The notes under the pieces were generated by a model. That model saw only the letters and a program-made list of their open reading frames with translations, ran no database searches and was not told the origin of the DNA. A program made the position numbers and the translations under genes. Shown piece by piece: positions 55,061 through 63,537 of a stretch of DNA of 64,000 nt; position 1 is the first letter of the stretch; every line of letters starts with the position of its first letter. Source of the DNA: Silicimonas algicola (GTDB lineage Bacteria; Pseudomonadota; Alphaproteobacteria; Rhodobacterales; Rhodobacteraceae); the NCBI RefSeq assembly GCF_003148765.1, contig NZ_QGGV01000005.1:62001-126000 (forward strand), given 5' to 3'.

Positions 55061-55091
55061 GAAAAAGGGCGCGCGATGAACCCGCGCGCCC
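55061..55091 (-). terminator. Rho-independent terminator of the second cold-shock gene
   Basis: GGGCGCGCG (55067-55075) and CGCGCGCCC (55083-55091) form a perfect 9-bp stem with a 7-base loop. The minus-strand tail reads CTTTTTC. It lies 25 bases past the csp copy 2 stop. Confidence 0.85.
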
Positions 55092-55116
55092 CCTAATCAG
55101 AACTGCCGAGCGAGGC

Positions 55117-55323
55117 TCAGGCGAGCTGCAGGTTCACCGCGGACTCACGGCCGTCACGGCCGGATTCCACATCGTAGGTCACCTTCTGGTTGTCGGCGAG
55201 GCTGGTCATGCCCGACCGCTCAAGCGACGAGATGTGGACGAAAACGTCCTTGCCACCGGTTTCCGGTGCGATGAAGCCGAAGCCTTTTTGGGTGTTGAAC
55301 CACTTCACTGTGCCCTTGGCCAT
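55117..55323 (-). CDS. Cold-shock protein (CspA family), copy 2
   Basis: A 68-residue CspA-type protein, very similar to copy 1: MAKGTVKWFNTQKGFGFIAP, DVFVHISSLERSGM and SGRDGRESAVNLQLA. GGAG lies nine bases before the ATG. Each copy has its own terminator, so they are separate transcription units made by an old tandem duplication. The 294 bases between them hold a terminator and the copy 1 leader. Confidence 0.97.
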   Translation of the reverse strand: MAKGTVKWFNTQKGFGFIAPETGGKDVFVHISSLERSGMTSLADNQKVTYDVESGRDGRESAVNLQLA

Positions 55324-55379
55324 GTGAAAGTCTCCTTCAAAGTGCGCTGCCCGCAGGGTGCGGCAGCCTGGCTTGGTCG

Positions 55380-55424
55380 GTCTGGATCGAAAGACTGACA
55401 GCCGTGAGGAAGACAGTGGTCGAT
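55380..55424 (-). promoter_or_regulatory. Conserved leader element of csp copy 2
   Basis: The counterpart of the copy 1 element, 57-101 bases upstream of the csp start, with the same ordered words (GTCTGGATCGA, GACTGA, GCCG, AGACAGTGG, TCGA). Conservation of both sequence and distance supports a functional leader. Confidence 0.6.
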
Positions 55425-55760
55425 AAAGAATAACGTAGCAGGATCGATATGGGGGATGGGGGCGGGTTTTGCAAGGGAAATTTGTCCGCGTGCCGGGAGG
55501 CGGCGGAGGCTCGCCGGGCCGGCGCACCCCGGCGTCCGGTCAGAAGACGTCGAGCAGGGAGAGGAGGATGATGATCGGGATCGGGATGCCGTTCGCTGAG
55601 GCGAGGATACGCGTCAGGGGAGGCTCTGGTGGTCAGGACGGAGGAGGGAACGCCGGAGTGGGGAGGGGTTCCGGGGCGGAACCCTCTCGCATCCCACGGG
55701 AAAGATGTGGGTCGGGGTTTTGTCCTAGGGTGCGCATCCTTGCGCACCCTAGGATGTTTG
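55425..55760. other. Gene-free stretch between csp copy 2 and the AIPR gene
   Basis: No supported gene. It contains the presumed csp promoter at its left end, a hairpin GGGTTCC-GGGGC-GGAACCC at 55666-55684, and a strong 14-bp hairpin at 55723-55754. One minus-strand frame near 55541-55619 reads as a short hydrophobic peptide (GIPIPIIILLSLLDVF) but has no start codon or ribosome site. It may mark one edge of the acquired AIPR segment. Confidence 0.4.
55723..55754. repeat. Strong 14-bp inverted repeat downstream of the AIPR gene
   Basis: TCCTAGGGTGCGCA and TGCGCACCCTAGGA are perfect complements around a TCCT loop, starting seven bases past the AIPR stop. Neither strand has a good T-tract (minus tail CAAAACCCC). 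It may end AIPR transcription or be a REP-like element at the edge of the inserted DNA. Confidence 0.6.
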
Positions 55761-56951
55761 TCAGTTCATACGGTCGGATGCTCGCTTGGCCGTTCGGGTA
55801 ATAAAGCTCAGCGCTGAATAGGCCGCCGCACTTCTGCCAAGAAGTACCAAGTTAGTGTCTGCTGCGCGCCATTGCTCGATCGCCGCGTCTACTAGTTCCG
55901 CTTCCTCAAACAACTCAGGCTTTTCCAAGATCCACTTCCCATTCTTCATTACTACAAAATGCCTCATAGCGCTAAGGATTGGGAAGACCATTCCAGGAGA
56001 AACCCATACAATCTTTCCACCCTTCTTATCTCGCTTGAATGTCCTTTTCTTTATGCCTCCTGTTTCAGCGCGTATGCTCTTCCCGTTAAACATCGAGCCG
56101 GCTTGCCAATATTCAAACTCTTGCAGAGCAGTCGCGGCGATGTCCAAAGTAAATTGATAGCGACGTCGATCCCCTTCGTCCGTTCCTTTTCTCTCGTACC
56201 ACTTGGTAAAGTCTTCTAAGCAGAGTGCACGTTGCTTGTAAGGGCGCAATAGTTCCGATGGCGTATCGTTCTGTGAGACTTCGAAGGGCATAAGAAGTCT
56301 TGTCGCCTGAAGAATGTGAAATGTATCGAGTGTTCCATCAAGGTCGGTTTCTGATTTTTTTATCAGCTTTCCAGTAGCCTTGAACACGACTTCCCCGAGC
56401 TCATTCAGCTGACCGCGACCGCCTGCTTGTGAGATTGATTTTACAGGAGAGGCGCTGTTTCGAGCTATTGCTGTTTCAACAACCGATGAATGTTCTGGAT
56501 CCGCGATGATCTCAGCCCTAACGTGAAAGTTGTCGGGAATTTCTTGATAATCGATCTCGGTTTCCTGCTCGAATGACTCGAGATATCGAAGAATTTCACC
56601 CCTAGTCTGCGCGCCGTTGATAACTGAGTCTTCCGATAGTATCGCGACCTTCTGTTTGTCATCTATTTCGATTGTGCTGCAGGTAATCGTCAAGCCTCCG
56701 TTTCGATTGATAAATCGATCAGGCTCATTGTGTATTGTAGCCTCAATGGCTTTGTGGACGGAGTTTCTCTTTGCGGGCTTGAACGGATCTGCGCCTGGAA
56801 TATAGTCTCGCAAGTTATCACGAGTGTTCATTTTTCGCAGTTCCAAAATAGGAATGTTTGCGAAATACGTTTGGATTCCGTTTGCCTTCTCTTCTGGAGA
56901 GGTTAGGTTACGGATAAGCTGATAGTTCAGCTCAATGCTGCTTTCAGACAT
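55761..56951 (-). CDS. AIPR-family (abortive infection phage resistance) protein
   Basis: A 396-residue protein. The region NTRDNLRDYIPGADPF, then RNSVHKAIEATIHNEPDRFINRNGGLTITCSTIEI and SVINGAQTRGEILRYLE, follows the AIPR pattern (N-x-R-x-x-L, then F...NNGITI, then VNGAQT). Proteins of this family were first linked to phage abortive infection; the mechanism is not well known. It is clearly AT-richer than all neighbours and uses different codons, so it was probably acquired. It stands alone, is shorter than many AIPR proteins (often over 500 residues), and has a weak ribosome site. It lies directly beside a duplicated ettA tail. Antiphage function here is inference. Confidence 0.82.
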   Translation of the reverse strand: MSESSIELNYQLIRNLTSPEEKANGIQTYFANIPILELRKMNTRDNLRDYIPGADPFKPAKRNSVHKAIEATIHNEPDRFINRNGGLTITCSTIEIDDKQKVAILSEDSVINGAQTRGEILRYLESFEQETEIDYQEIPDNFHVRAEIIADPEHSSVVETAIARNSASPVKSISQAGGRGQLNELGEVVFKATGKLIKKSETDLDGTLDTFHILQATRLLMPFEVSQNDTPSELLRPYKQRALCLEDFTKWYERKGTDEGDRRRYQFTLDIAATALQEFEYWQAGSMFNGKSIRAETGGIKKRTFKRDKKGGKIVWVSPGMVFPILSAMRHFVVMKNGKWILEKPELFEEAELVDAAIEQWRAADTNLVLLGRSAAAYSALSFITRTAKRASDRMN

Positions 56952-56991
56952 GAGAGTTCTTTCATATTCATCACAACTCAGATCCGCGACG

Positions 56992-57080
56992 CCGGTCTAC
57001 TGACCGGATCACTCCGAGGTTGTGAAACGAACATGTTCACTACGGTCGGACTTGGCAAGCGAACATAAAAAGTTATGTTC
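56992..57080 (-). promoter_or_regulatory. Palindrome cluster upstream of the AIPR gene
   Basis: Three symmetric elements lie 41-129 bases upstream of the AIPR start: CCGGTC-TACT-GACCGG at 56992-57007, the perfect palindrome GAACATGTTC at 57029-57038, and GAACATAA-AAAG-TTATGTTC at 57061-57080. The last two share GAACAT/ATGTTC ends and are centred 37 bp apart. This suggests two operators for one regulator. GAAC/GTTC words recall LexA boxes but the spacing is not the usual alphaproteobacterial one. Confidence 0.45.
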
Positions 57081-57092
57081 TGCCCTCGGATC

Positions 57093-57137
57093 TCAACGAG
57101 TAAACTTCTTGTACTTCAACCGCTTCGGCTCCATCGA
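57093..57137 (-). pseudogene. Displaced copy of the 3' end of ettA
   Basis: On the minus strand this stretch reads [15 protein letters not shown] and a stop, matching the last residues of the intact ettA ([14 protein letters not shown]) 143 bp away. Nine of the 12 matched codons from Glu to Arg, and the stop codon (TGA against TAG), differ between the copies, almost all at wobble positions with no amino-acid change. The copy has no start codon. It therefore comes from a different ettA allele, as expected when a mobile element brings its own version of the target gene's end. Confidence 0.85.
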
Positions 57138-57235
57138 AGCATAACACCTCAACCGGGTGCCGCACGCAGTTTTGCTAGTGCAAAACCGCTTTCGCGCACG
57201 CGTCGAACCCACCCGCGAAATCCAAGAAGCTCACC

Positions 57236-58891
<1,656 letters not shown>

Positions 58892-58967
58892 CGTGATCTC
58901 CCGGGTTCGCGTTCGGCCCCCGATGTAGCGATGGGGCGGGCCGGGCGCAATCGGGGGTCTGGGGTTC

Positions 58968-59285
58968 TCAGAGCGTGACGGGCTGTCCGTGGGGTGTGCG
59001 GAGGTAGGCGTCGCGCCATTCGGACTTGCGGTCGGAGAGCTGCGCGGGGTCGAGGGGCGCAAGGGATTCGAGCGCCTCGAGGGCGGCGAGGTAGTAGGTG
59101 TCTTCGGTGTCGGGCGCGCCTTGGACGGCGGCGCGGGCGAGGGCGGCGCCGAGGGCGTCGGCCCACTGCGCGGGTGTGGCGTGGCCCTCGTCGACCAGCG
59201 CGTGGGCGGCGGCGAGGGTCTGGGCGTGCCAGGGTTCGGCGAAGCGGTGGCCGAGGGGCGCGAAGGGGTCGTCAGGCGCGATCAA
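58968..59285 (-). CDS. Nitrile hydratase accessory/activator protein
   Basis: A 105-residue protein of the P14K/NHase activator family: [29 protein letters not shown] resembles the beta-subunit start, then [34 protein letters not shown]. In cobalt nitrile hydratases such proteins exchange cobalt-loaded alpha subunit into the enzyme. It overlaps the end of the beta-subunit gene by 14 bases. Confidence 0.85.
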   Translation of the reverse strand: MIAPDDPFAPLGHRFAEPWHAQTLAAAHALVDEGHATPAQWADALGAALARAAVQGAPDTEDTYYLAALEALESLAPLDPAQLSDRKSEWRDAYLRTPHGQPVTL

Positions 59286-59916
59286 GGCAGGGCTCCCAGA
59301 GGTCGATGCGGACGGTGTCGCGCGGGTCGGCGCCGGTCCAGAGGTCTGGGGCGGCGAATTCGACGGTATAGAGGTGGTGGCCGATGTGCTCGCCGCGCGC
59401 GCCTGCGTCGGCGAAGAGGTGTGCGCCGTGATGATGGGTCACGGTGCCGGTCGCCGCGCGGGCGTAGGCGGGCAGGCGGCTGTGGCCCTCGGTCGGGCGG
59501 GCCGCCGTGGTGACGCGGTCGCCGACGCGGAAGAGGGGCTGGGTGTCAGCCTCGACGGCGAAGCTGCGGGCGAGGGCGCGCTGGCGGTCTTCGAGCGCGT
59601 CGACGGACTGGACCGGGGCCGGGTCGGCCGGGTCTTTCGCATGGCCCGAGACGAGTTCGGAGAGGCTGTAGACGCCCGCGTCGAGGCCGAGCGCCATCTC
59701 GTTGGCGTTCCACTTCTTGAAGTAGGGGACCGAGAGGTAGACGGCGGGCGGCATGTTTTCGAGCCCGTGACGGAACCAGTCGATGGTGATGCCGGGCACG
59801 GGGCAGAGCTTCGACAGCGCCCATTGCCGCCGTTCCCAGTCGTGTCGGAAGTCCGGCGAGGCGACGTCGATGGGGCCGAAGTCCTCTTTCCCGCCGAGAT
59901 CCTGGGGGCCGTCCAT
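59272..59916 (-). CDS. nthB: Nitrile hydratase subunit beta
   Basis: A 214-residue beta subunit: [16 protein letters not shown] at the N terminus, the central [16 protein letters not shown] and [12 protein letters not shown] helices, and the SH3-like end [31 protein letters not shown] with [11 protein letters not shown]. The ATG overlaps the alpha-subunit stop by one base (TGATG). It combines with the alpha subunit to hydrate nitriles to amides. Confidence 0.93.
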   Translation of the reverse strand: MDGPQDLGGKEDFGPIDVASPDFRHDWERRQWALSKLCPVPGITIDWFRHGLENMPPAVYLSVPYFKKWNANEMALGLDAGVYSLSELVSGHAKDPADPAPVQSVDALEDRQRALARSFAVEADTQPLFRVGDRVTTAARPTEGHSRLPAYARAATGTVTHHHGAHLFADAGARGEHIGHHLYTVEFAAPDLWTGADPRDTVRIDLWEPCLDRA

Positions 59917-60557
59917 CAGGCGGGCTCCACCGACAGGTCGCGCTGCGTGCCGATCATGGAATCGCGGGTGACGATGGCGGCGAGGTGGTCCTCGTCCCAG
60001 CCCTCGGTGCCTTTCGGGCGCTCGGGGATCACGAGATAGCGCAGTTCTGCGGTGGAATCCCAGACGCGGACGCCAACGTCCTCGGGGAGGGTTACGCCGA
60101 ATTCATGCAGGACGACGCGGGGCTCCTTCACCGCGCGGGCGCGGTAGGCCGCCGAGCGGTACCAGATGGGCGACATGCCGAGGATCGAGAAAGGATAGCA
60201 GGAGCAGAGCGTGCAGACGACGAGGTTGTGGACCCCGGGCGTGTTCTCGACGGCCTTCAGGTGCTCGGTCGCGTGACCTTGGTAGCCGTAGTCCTTCACC
60301 ACCTGACCCGCGTCGGACAGCAGCCGGTCGCGGAAGGCGGGGTCGGTCCAGGAGCGGGCGACGAGACGCGCGCCGCGCATCGGACCGATGCGTTCGGAAT
60401 AGAGCTCGATCCAGTTGTCGATGGTCTCGCTCGCCACGAGGCCTTTCTCGACGAGTAGGCTTTCCAGCGCCTTGACGCGAAGGGCCGGGTCCGACGGCAG
60501 GTGGGCGTGAACCTCTCGGTGCGCGTGGGCGATCTTCTTGCTGTCGAACGTGGGCAT
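59916..60557 (-). CDS. nthA: Nitrile hydratase subunit alpha, cobalt-type
   Basis: A 213-residue alpha subunit that carries the metal. The claw motif is VVCTLCSCYP (Cys115, Cys118, Ser119, Cys120); Thr after the first Cys marks the cobalt rather than the iron form. Other family motifs are SRPV-like region WYRSAAYRARAVKEPRVVLHEFG and VRVWDSTAELRYLVIPERP. The ATG at 60557 follows GGAGGTGCCTCG. Gene order is alpha-beta-activator. Confidence 0.95.
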   Translation of the reverse strand: MPTFDSKKIAHAHREVHAHLPSDPALRVKALESLLVEKGLVASETIDNWIELYSERIGPMRGARLVARSWTDPAFRDRLLSDAGQVVKDYGYQGHATEHLKAVENTPGVHNLVVCTLCSCYPFSILGMSPIWYRSAAYRARAVKEPRVVLHEFGVTLPEDVGVRVWDSTAELRYLVIPERPKGTEGWDEDHLAAIVTRDSMIGTQRDLSVEPA

Positions 60558-60824
60558 CGAGGCACCTCCGGCGAGGAAGGTGACGCCGTGACGTGGGAGG
60601 GTCAAGGCGGGCGTTCATCCGTCCTTTGCCCTGGCCGGGCGATGGAGGTGCATGAAGAGCACCTGAGCGCCTCTGACGTCGACCTGCTGGCGCGAGGCGT
60701 CTGAGGTCGGAGGGGCCTGCCCCGTCCCGGCGTGCGTCGGGACTGCCCGGAGTATTTTGCGACAGAAGAAGAGTCGGGGCTCGCGCGATTGACTTCGTGT
60801 TGCGGCAGTCAGAGGCTTGGCCGC

Positions 60825-61862
60825 ATGACGCGACCCGCCTCCACCCCCCGCTACACGCCCGCCGACGACCGCTATGACCGGATGGAGTATCGCCGCTGCG
60901 GTGCTTCGGGGTTGAAGCTGCCGGCGATCAGCCTTGGCCTCTGGCACAATTTCGGCGGCGACACGCCCCACGACGTCAAGCGCGCGATGTGCCGGAGGGC
61001 CTTCGACCTGGGCATCACGCACTTCGACCTGGCGAACAACTACGGGCCGCCGCCGGGCAGCGCCGAGGAGGCTTTCGGAGAGATTCTGGCGACGGACTTC
61101 GCGGGGTATCGCGACGAACTCGTGCTGTCGACCAAGGCTGGCTATGGCATGTGGCCGGGACCCTATGGCGAATGGGGCAGCCGGAAGTATCTGATCGCGT
61201 CGTGCGACCAGTCCCTGCGCCGGATGCGCGTCGATCACGTCGACATCTTCTATTCGCACCGCTTCGATCCCGAGACGCCGCTGGACGAGACCATGGGGGC
61301 GCTCGACTTCATCGTGCGGTCGGGGCGGGCGCGATATGCGGGGATCTCGTCCTATACGACGGAACAGACGCGGGAGGCGGTGGGGATCCTGGAGGCCCTC
61401 GGCACGCCCTGCCTGATCCACCAGCCGAGCTACAGCATGCTGAACCGCTGGACCGAGCGGGATGGGCTGTGGGCGGCGCTCGACGACCTTTGCGTGGGCT
61501 CCATCGCCTTCTCGCCCTTGGCGCAGGGGCTGCTGACGGGGCGCTATCTGGACGGCGTCCCGGGGGACAGCCGGGCGACGCAGGGCAAGTCGCTGAAGGA
61601 GGAGCATCTTGCACCGGGCATCGTCGATCGGCTGCGCGGACTGAACGACCTGGCGCGCGAACGGGGCCAGACGCTGGCTCAGATGGCGCTGGCCTGGATT
61701 CTGCGCGAGGGTCGCGCGACCTCGGCCCTGATCGGGGCGTCGCGGCCGACGCAGATCGAGGATTGCGTGGGCGCGGTCGGAGGGGCGCCGTTTTCGGGGG
61801 AGGACCTCGCCCGGATCGAGGAGCTGACGATGGAGGGTGCGCTTCTGGAGGCGCGGACCTGA
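60825..61862 (+). CDS. Aldo/keto reductase, YghZ-like
   Basis: A 345-residue NADPH-dependent reductase of the AKR14/YghZ and Kv-beta type. It begins MTRPASTPRYTPADDRYDRM, and the catalytic tetrad is in THFDLANNYGPPPGSAEEAF (Asp, Tyr), VLSTKAGYGM (Lys) and DIFYSHRFDP (His). YghZ acts on L-glyceraldehyde 3-phosphate and methylglyoxal. ATG 60825 has AGAGG about ten bases upstream. It is directly followed by a HugZ-like gene, whose start is the next base after its stop. Confidence 0.92.
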   Translation: MTRPASTPRYTPADDRYDRMEYRRCGASGLKLPAISLGLWHNFGGDTPHDVKRAMCRRAFDLGITHFDLANNYGPPPGSAEEAFGEILATDFAGYRDELVLSTKAGYGMWPGPYGEWGSRKYLIASCDQSLRRMRVDHVDIFYSHRFDPETPLDETMGALDFIVRSGRARYAGISSYTTEQTREAVGILEALGTPCLIHQPSYSMLNRWTERDGLWAALDDLCVGSIAFSPLAQGLLTGRYLDGVPGDSRATQGKSLKEEHLAPGIVDRLRGLNDLARERGQTLAQMALAWILREGRATSALIGASRPTQIEDCVGAVGGAPFSGEDLARIEELTMEGALLEART

Positions 61863-62324
61863 ATGGCGGGCGATCCCTTCCGGCCGGTCGACGAGGAGGC
61901 GCGGGGCCTGGCGCGGAGGTTGCGGGGCGAGGCGCGTCATGGGGCACTGGCGGTCCTGGAGCCGGACGGGCAACCGATGGTGTCGCGGGTGGCCCTTGCG
62001 CCCGAGGCAGGAGGCGGTTTCCTTGCTCTCGTCTCGGACCTCGCGCCGCACACCGCCGCGCTGAGGTCCGATCCGCGCGCGGGGCTGATGGTGGGCGAGC
62101 CGGGCCGGGGCGATCCGCTGGCGCATCCGAGGCTGTCGCTGAGGGTGACGGCCGCGTTCGTCGACAAGGCGGACTTCGCCGAGACCTACCTCGAGGCGCA
62201 GCCCAAGGCGCGGCTCTACATCGGGTTCGGGGACTTCCACATGGTGCGGCTGTCGCCGGTGTCGGCCCTGTTGAACGGAGGGTTCGGGCAGGCTTACAAG
62301 CTGACGCCGGTCGACCTTTCGTGA
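61863..62324 (+). CDS. Pyridoxamine 5'-phosphate oxidase-like protein, HugZ family
   Basis: A 153-residue split-barrel FMN-binding protein. The motifs ALAVLEPDGQPMVSRVALAPE and LVSDLAPHTAALRSDPRAGLMVGEPGRGDPLAHPRLSL are those of the heme-utilisation (HugZ/HutZ) branch, but it lacks the extra C-terminal domain of full-length HugZ. It starts immediately after the aldo/keto reductase stop. Confidence 0.88.
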   Translation: MAGDPFRPVDEEARGLARRLRGEARHGALAVLEPDGQPMVSRVALAPEAGGGFLALVSDLAPHTAALRSDPRAGLMVGEPGRGDPLAHPRLSLRVTAAFVDKADFAETYLEAQPKARLYIGFGDFHMVRLSPVSALLNGGFGQAYKLTPVDLS

Positions 62325-62389
62325 GCGGTTCACGGGCTTTTCACGCAGCGCGTGCCGCAGTTTGACAGCGACCGTCGGGAGGGCTGAGA

Positions 62390-62767
62390 GTGACCGCGAC
62401 CGGACGCATTGCCGGTCTTCACGGATTTATTTCGATGACATTCGCAACCGGACTTTTCTTCGTCCTCTTCGCCGCGATGGTCGCGATCACGGGGGACAGC
62501 TTCATCAAGCTTGCCGCTGACAGGTCGGCTTTCCTGTCGCGGCCCATGATCCTGGGGATTGCGTTCTACGCCATCTCCGCAGTGCTTTGGTATGTAGCCA
62601 TGCGCCACATCACGCTCGCGCAGGCCGCGGTCGCCTATTCCATGCTCACCCTGGTGGCGCTTTGCGTCATCGGCGCCGTCGTCTTCGACGAACCGCTTGC
62701 GATGCGGGATGCCGCGGGCGTGGGATGCGCGATTGCGGCCATGGCATTGATGGCGCAGCCAGCCTGA
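62390..62767 (+). CDS. EamA/SMR-like four-helix membrane transporter
   Basis: A 125-residue protein with four hydrophobic segments (FATGLFFVLFAAMVAI, PMILGIAFYAISAVLWYVAM, AYSMLTLVALCVIGAVVF and DAAGVGCAIAAMALMAQPA). ITLAQAAVAYSMLTLVALCVIGAVVFDEPL is the pattern of small multidrug resistance/half-EamA transporters, which work as dimers. GTG 62390 has GGGAGGG seven to eight bases upstream; an ATG at 62435 is a possible later start. Confidence 0.8.
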   Translation: MTATGRIAGLHGFISMTFATGLFFVLFAAMVAITGDSFIKLAADRSAFLSRPMILGIAFYAISAVLWYVAMRHITLAQAAVAYSMLTLVALCVIGAVVFDEPLAMRDAAGVGCAIAAMALMAQPA

Positions 62768-62784
62768 TCGGATAGGATGGCGGC

Positions 62785-63537
62785 ATGAGAGGTGCCGCCA
62801 TCCTGTTGCTGGGGTTCTGCTGCGGAGCCGCAGACGCCGAGACCTGCATCGAATGGCCCTGGGCGGAAGAGGGACTTCCGCCCGCCATCGCGGCCGCGGC
62901 AAAGGCAGTGCTGGAGGCGTCTCCGCCGCTTTCCAGGGTGGCGGACGCGATCGGTCCGTCGCTTTGCGTCTCGGACGGGCCGGCAGAGGCGCACGGCACC
63001 TTCGACCGGGTGTCGAAGGCGATCTCATTGGCATCGGACCTGACTGCGGGCGAGGCGTCGGTGGTCCTGATCCACGAGTTGCGACACCTCGATCAGGCGA
63101 CGCGCGGCGTCTGCCTGTCGCCCGACCTTTCGATGCGCGATTACGCCCGCGCCGTCTTCGCGCTCGAGGCGGACGCCATGGCCGTCGCGGCTCTGGTGGC
63201 ATGGCGGATGAGGGGCGCGGAGGGAGGATCGGCCTTCGGAGCATTCTCGGCGTTCGACCTCAGCGCGGACATTGCGGCGGCCTTTGCGGCGGAAATGTCG
63301 AAGTCAGGCGACGACACCCAGGCGGCCGCCGCCGCCTTTGCCGCGTGGTACGGCTCGGAGGAGAGGCGGGAGCGCTACTATGTCTCGACCTGCGAGGCCT
63401 ACCTCACGGACCGCGAGGATCGGAAGGTGACCAGCGGCACGCTGTCCCTCGACCCCGCGACACTGCGCGATCTCTGCGTCCTGCCGGACGGTAGTCCCTA
63501 TGCGTGCGAGGAGCCCGCGCAGCCTTTGCCGCGCTAG
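62785..63537 (+). CDS. Putative secreted zinc metallopeptidase (DUF6782-like)
   Basis: A 250-residue protein with a signal peptide (AAILLLGFCCGAADA, cut near residue 18) and a metal-binding HExxH motif in VLIHELRHLDQ (His97, Glu98, His101). An EADAM motif further on (FALEADAMAVAAL) could supply the third metal ligand. Cysteines at several points suggest disulfides in the periplasm. Family name is tentative; a peptidase role is inferred from the motif. It converges on the next gene with a four-base overlap. Confidence 0.75.
   Translation: MRGAAILLLGFCCGAADAETCIEWPWAEEGLPPAIAAAAKAVLEASPPLSRVADAIGPSLCVSDGPAEAHGTFDRVSKAISLASDLTAGEASVVLIHELRHLDQATRGVCLSPDLSMRDYARAVFALEADAMAVAALVAWRMRGAEGGSAFGAFSAFDLSADIAAAFAAEMSKSGDDTQAAAAAFAAWYGSEERRERYYVSTCEAYLTDREDRKVTSGTLSLDPATLRDLCVLPDGSPYACEEPAQPLPR

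Noticed and set aside
55541-55619. Short hydrophobic minus-strand peptide ending GIPIPIIILLSLLDVF
   Set aside because: There is an in-frame stop close upstream, no start codon and no ribosome site; it may be a decayed fragment but cannot be called a gene.
60615-62333. A 572-codon minus-strand open frame
   Set aside because: It covers the aldo/keto reductase and HugZ-like genes on the other strand, both with intact motifs; its product shows only Arg/Pro/His-rich shadow composition.
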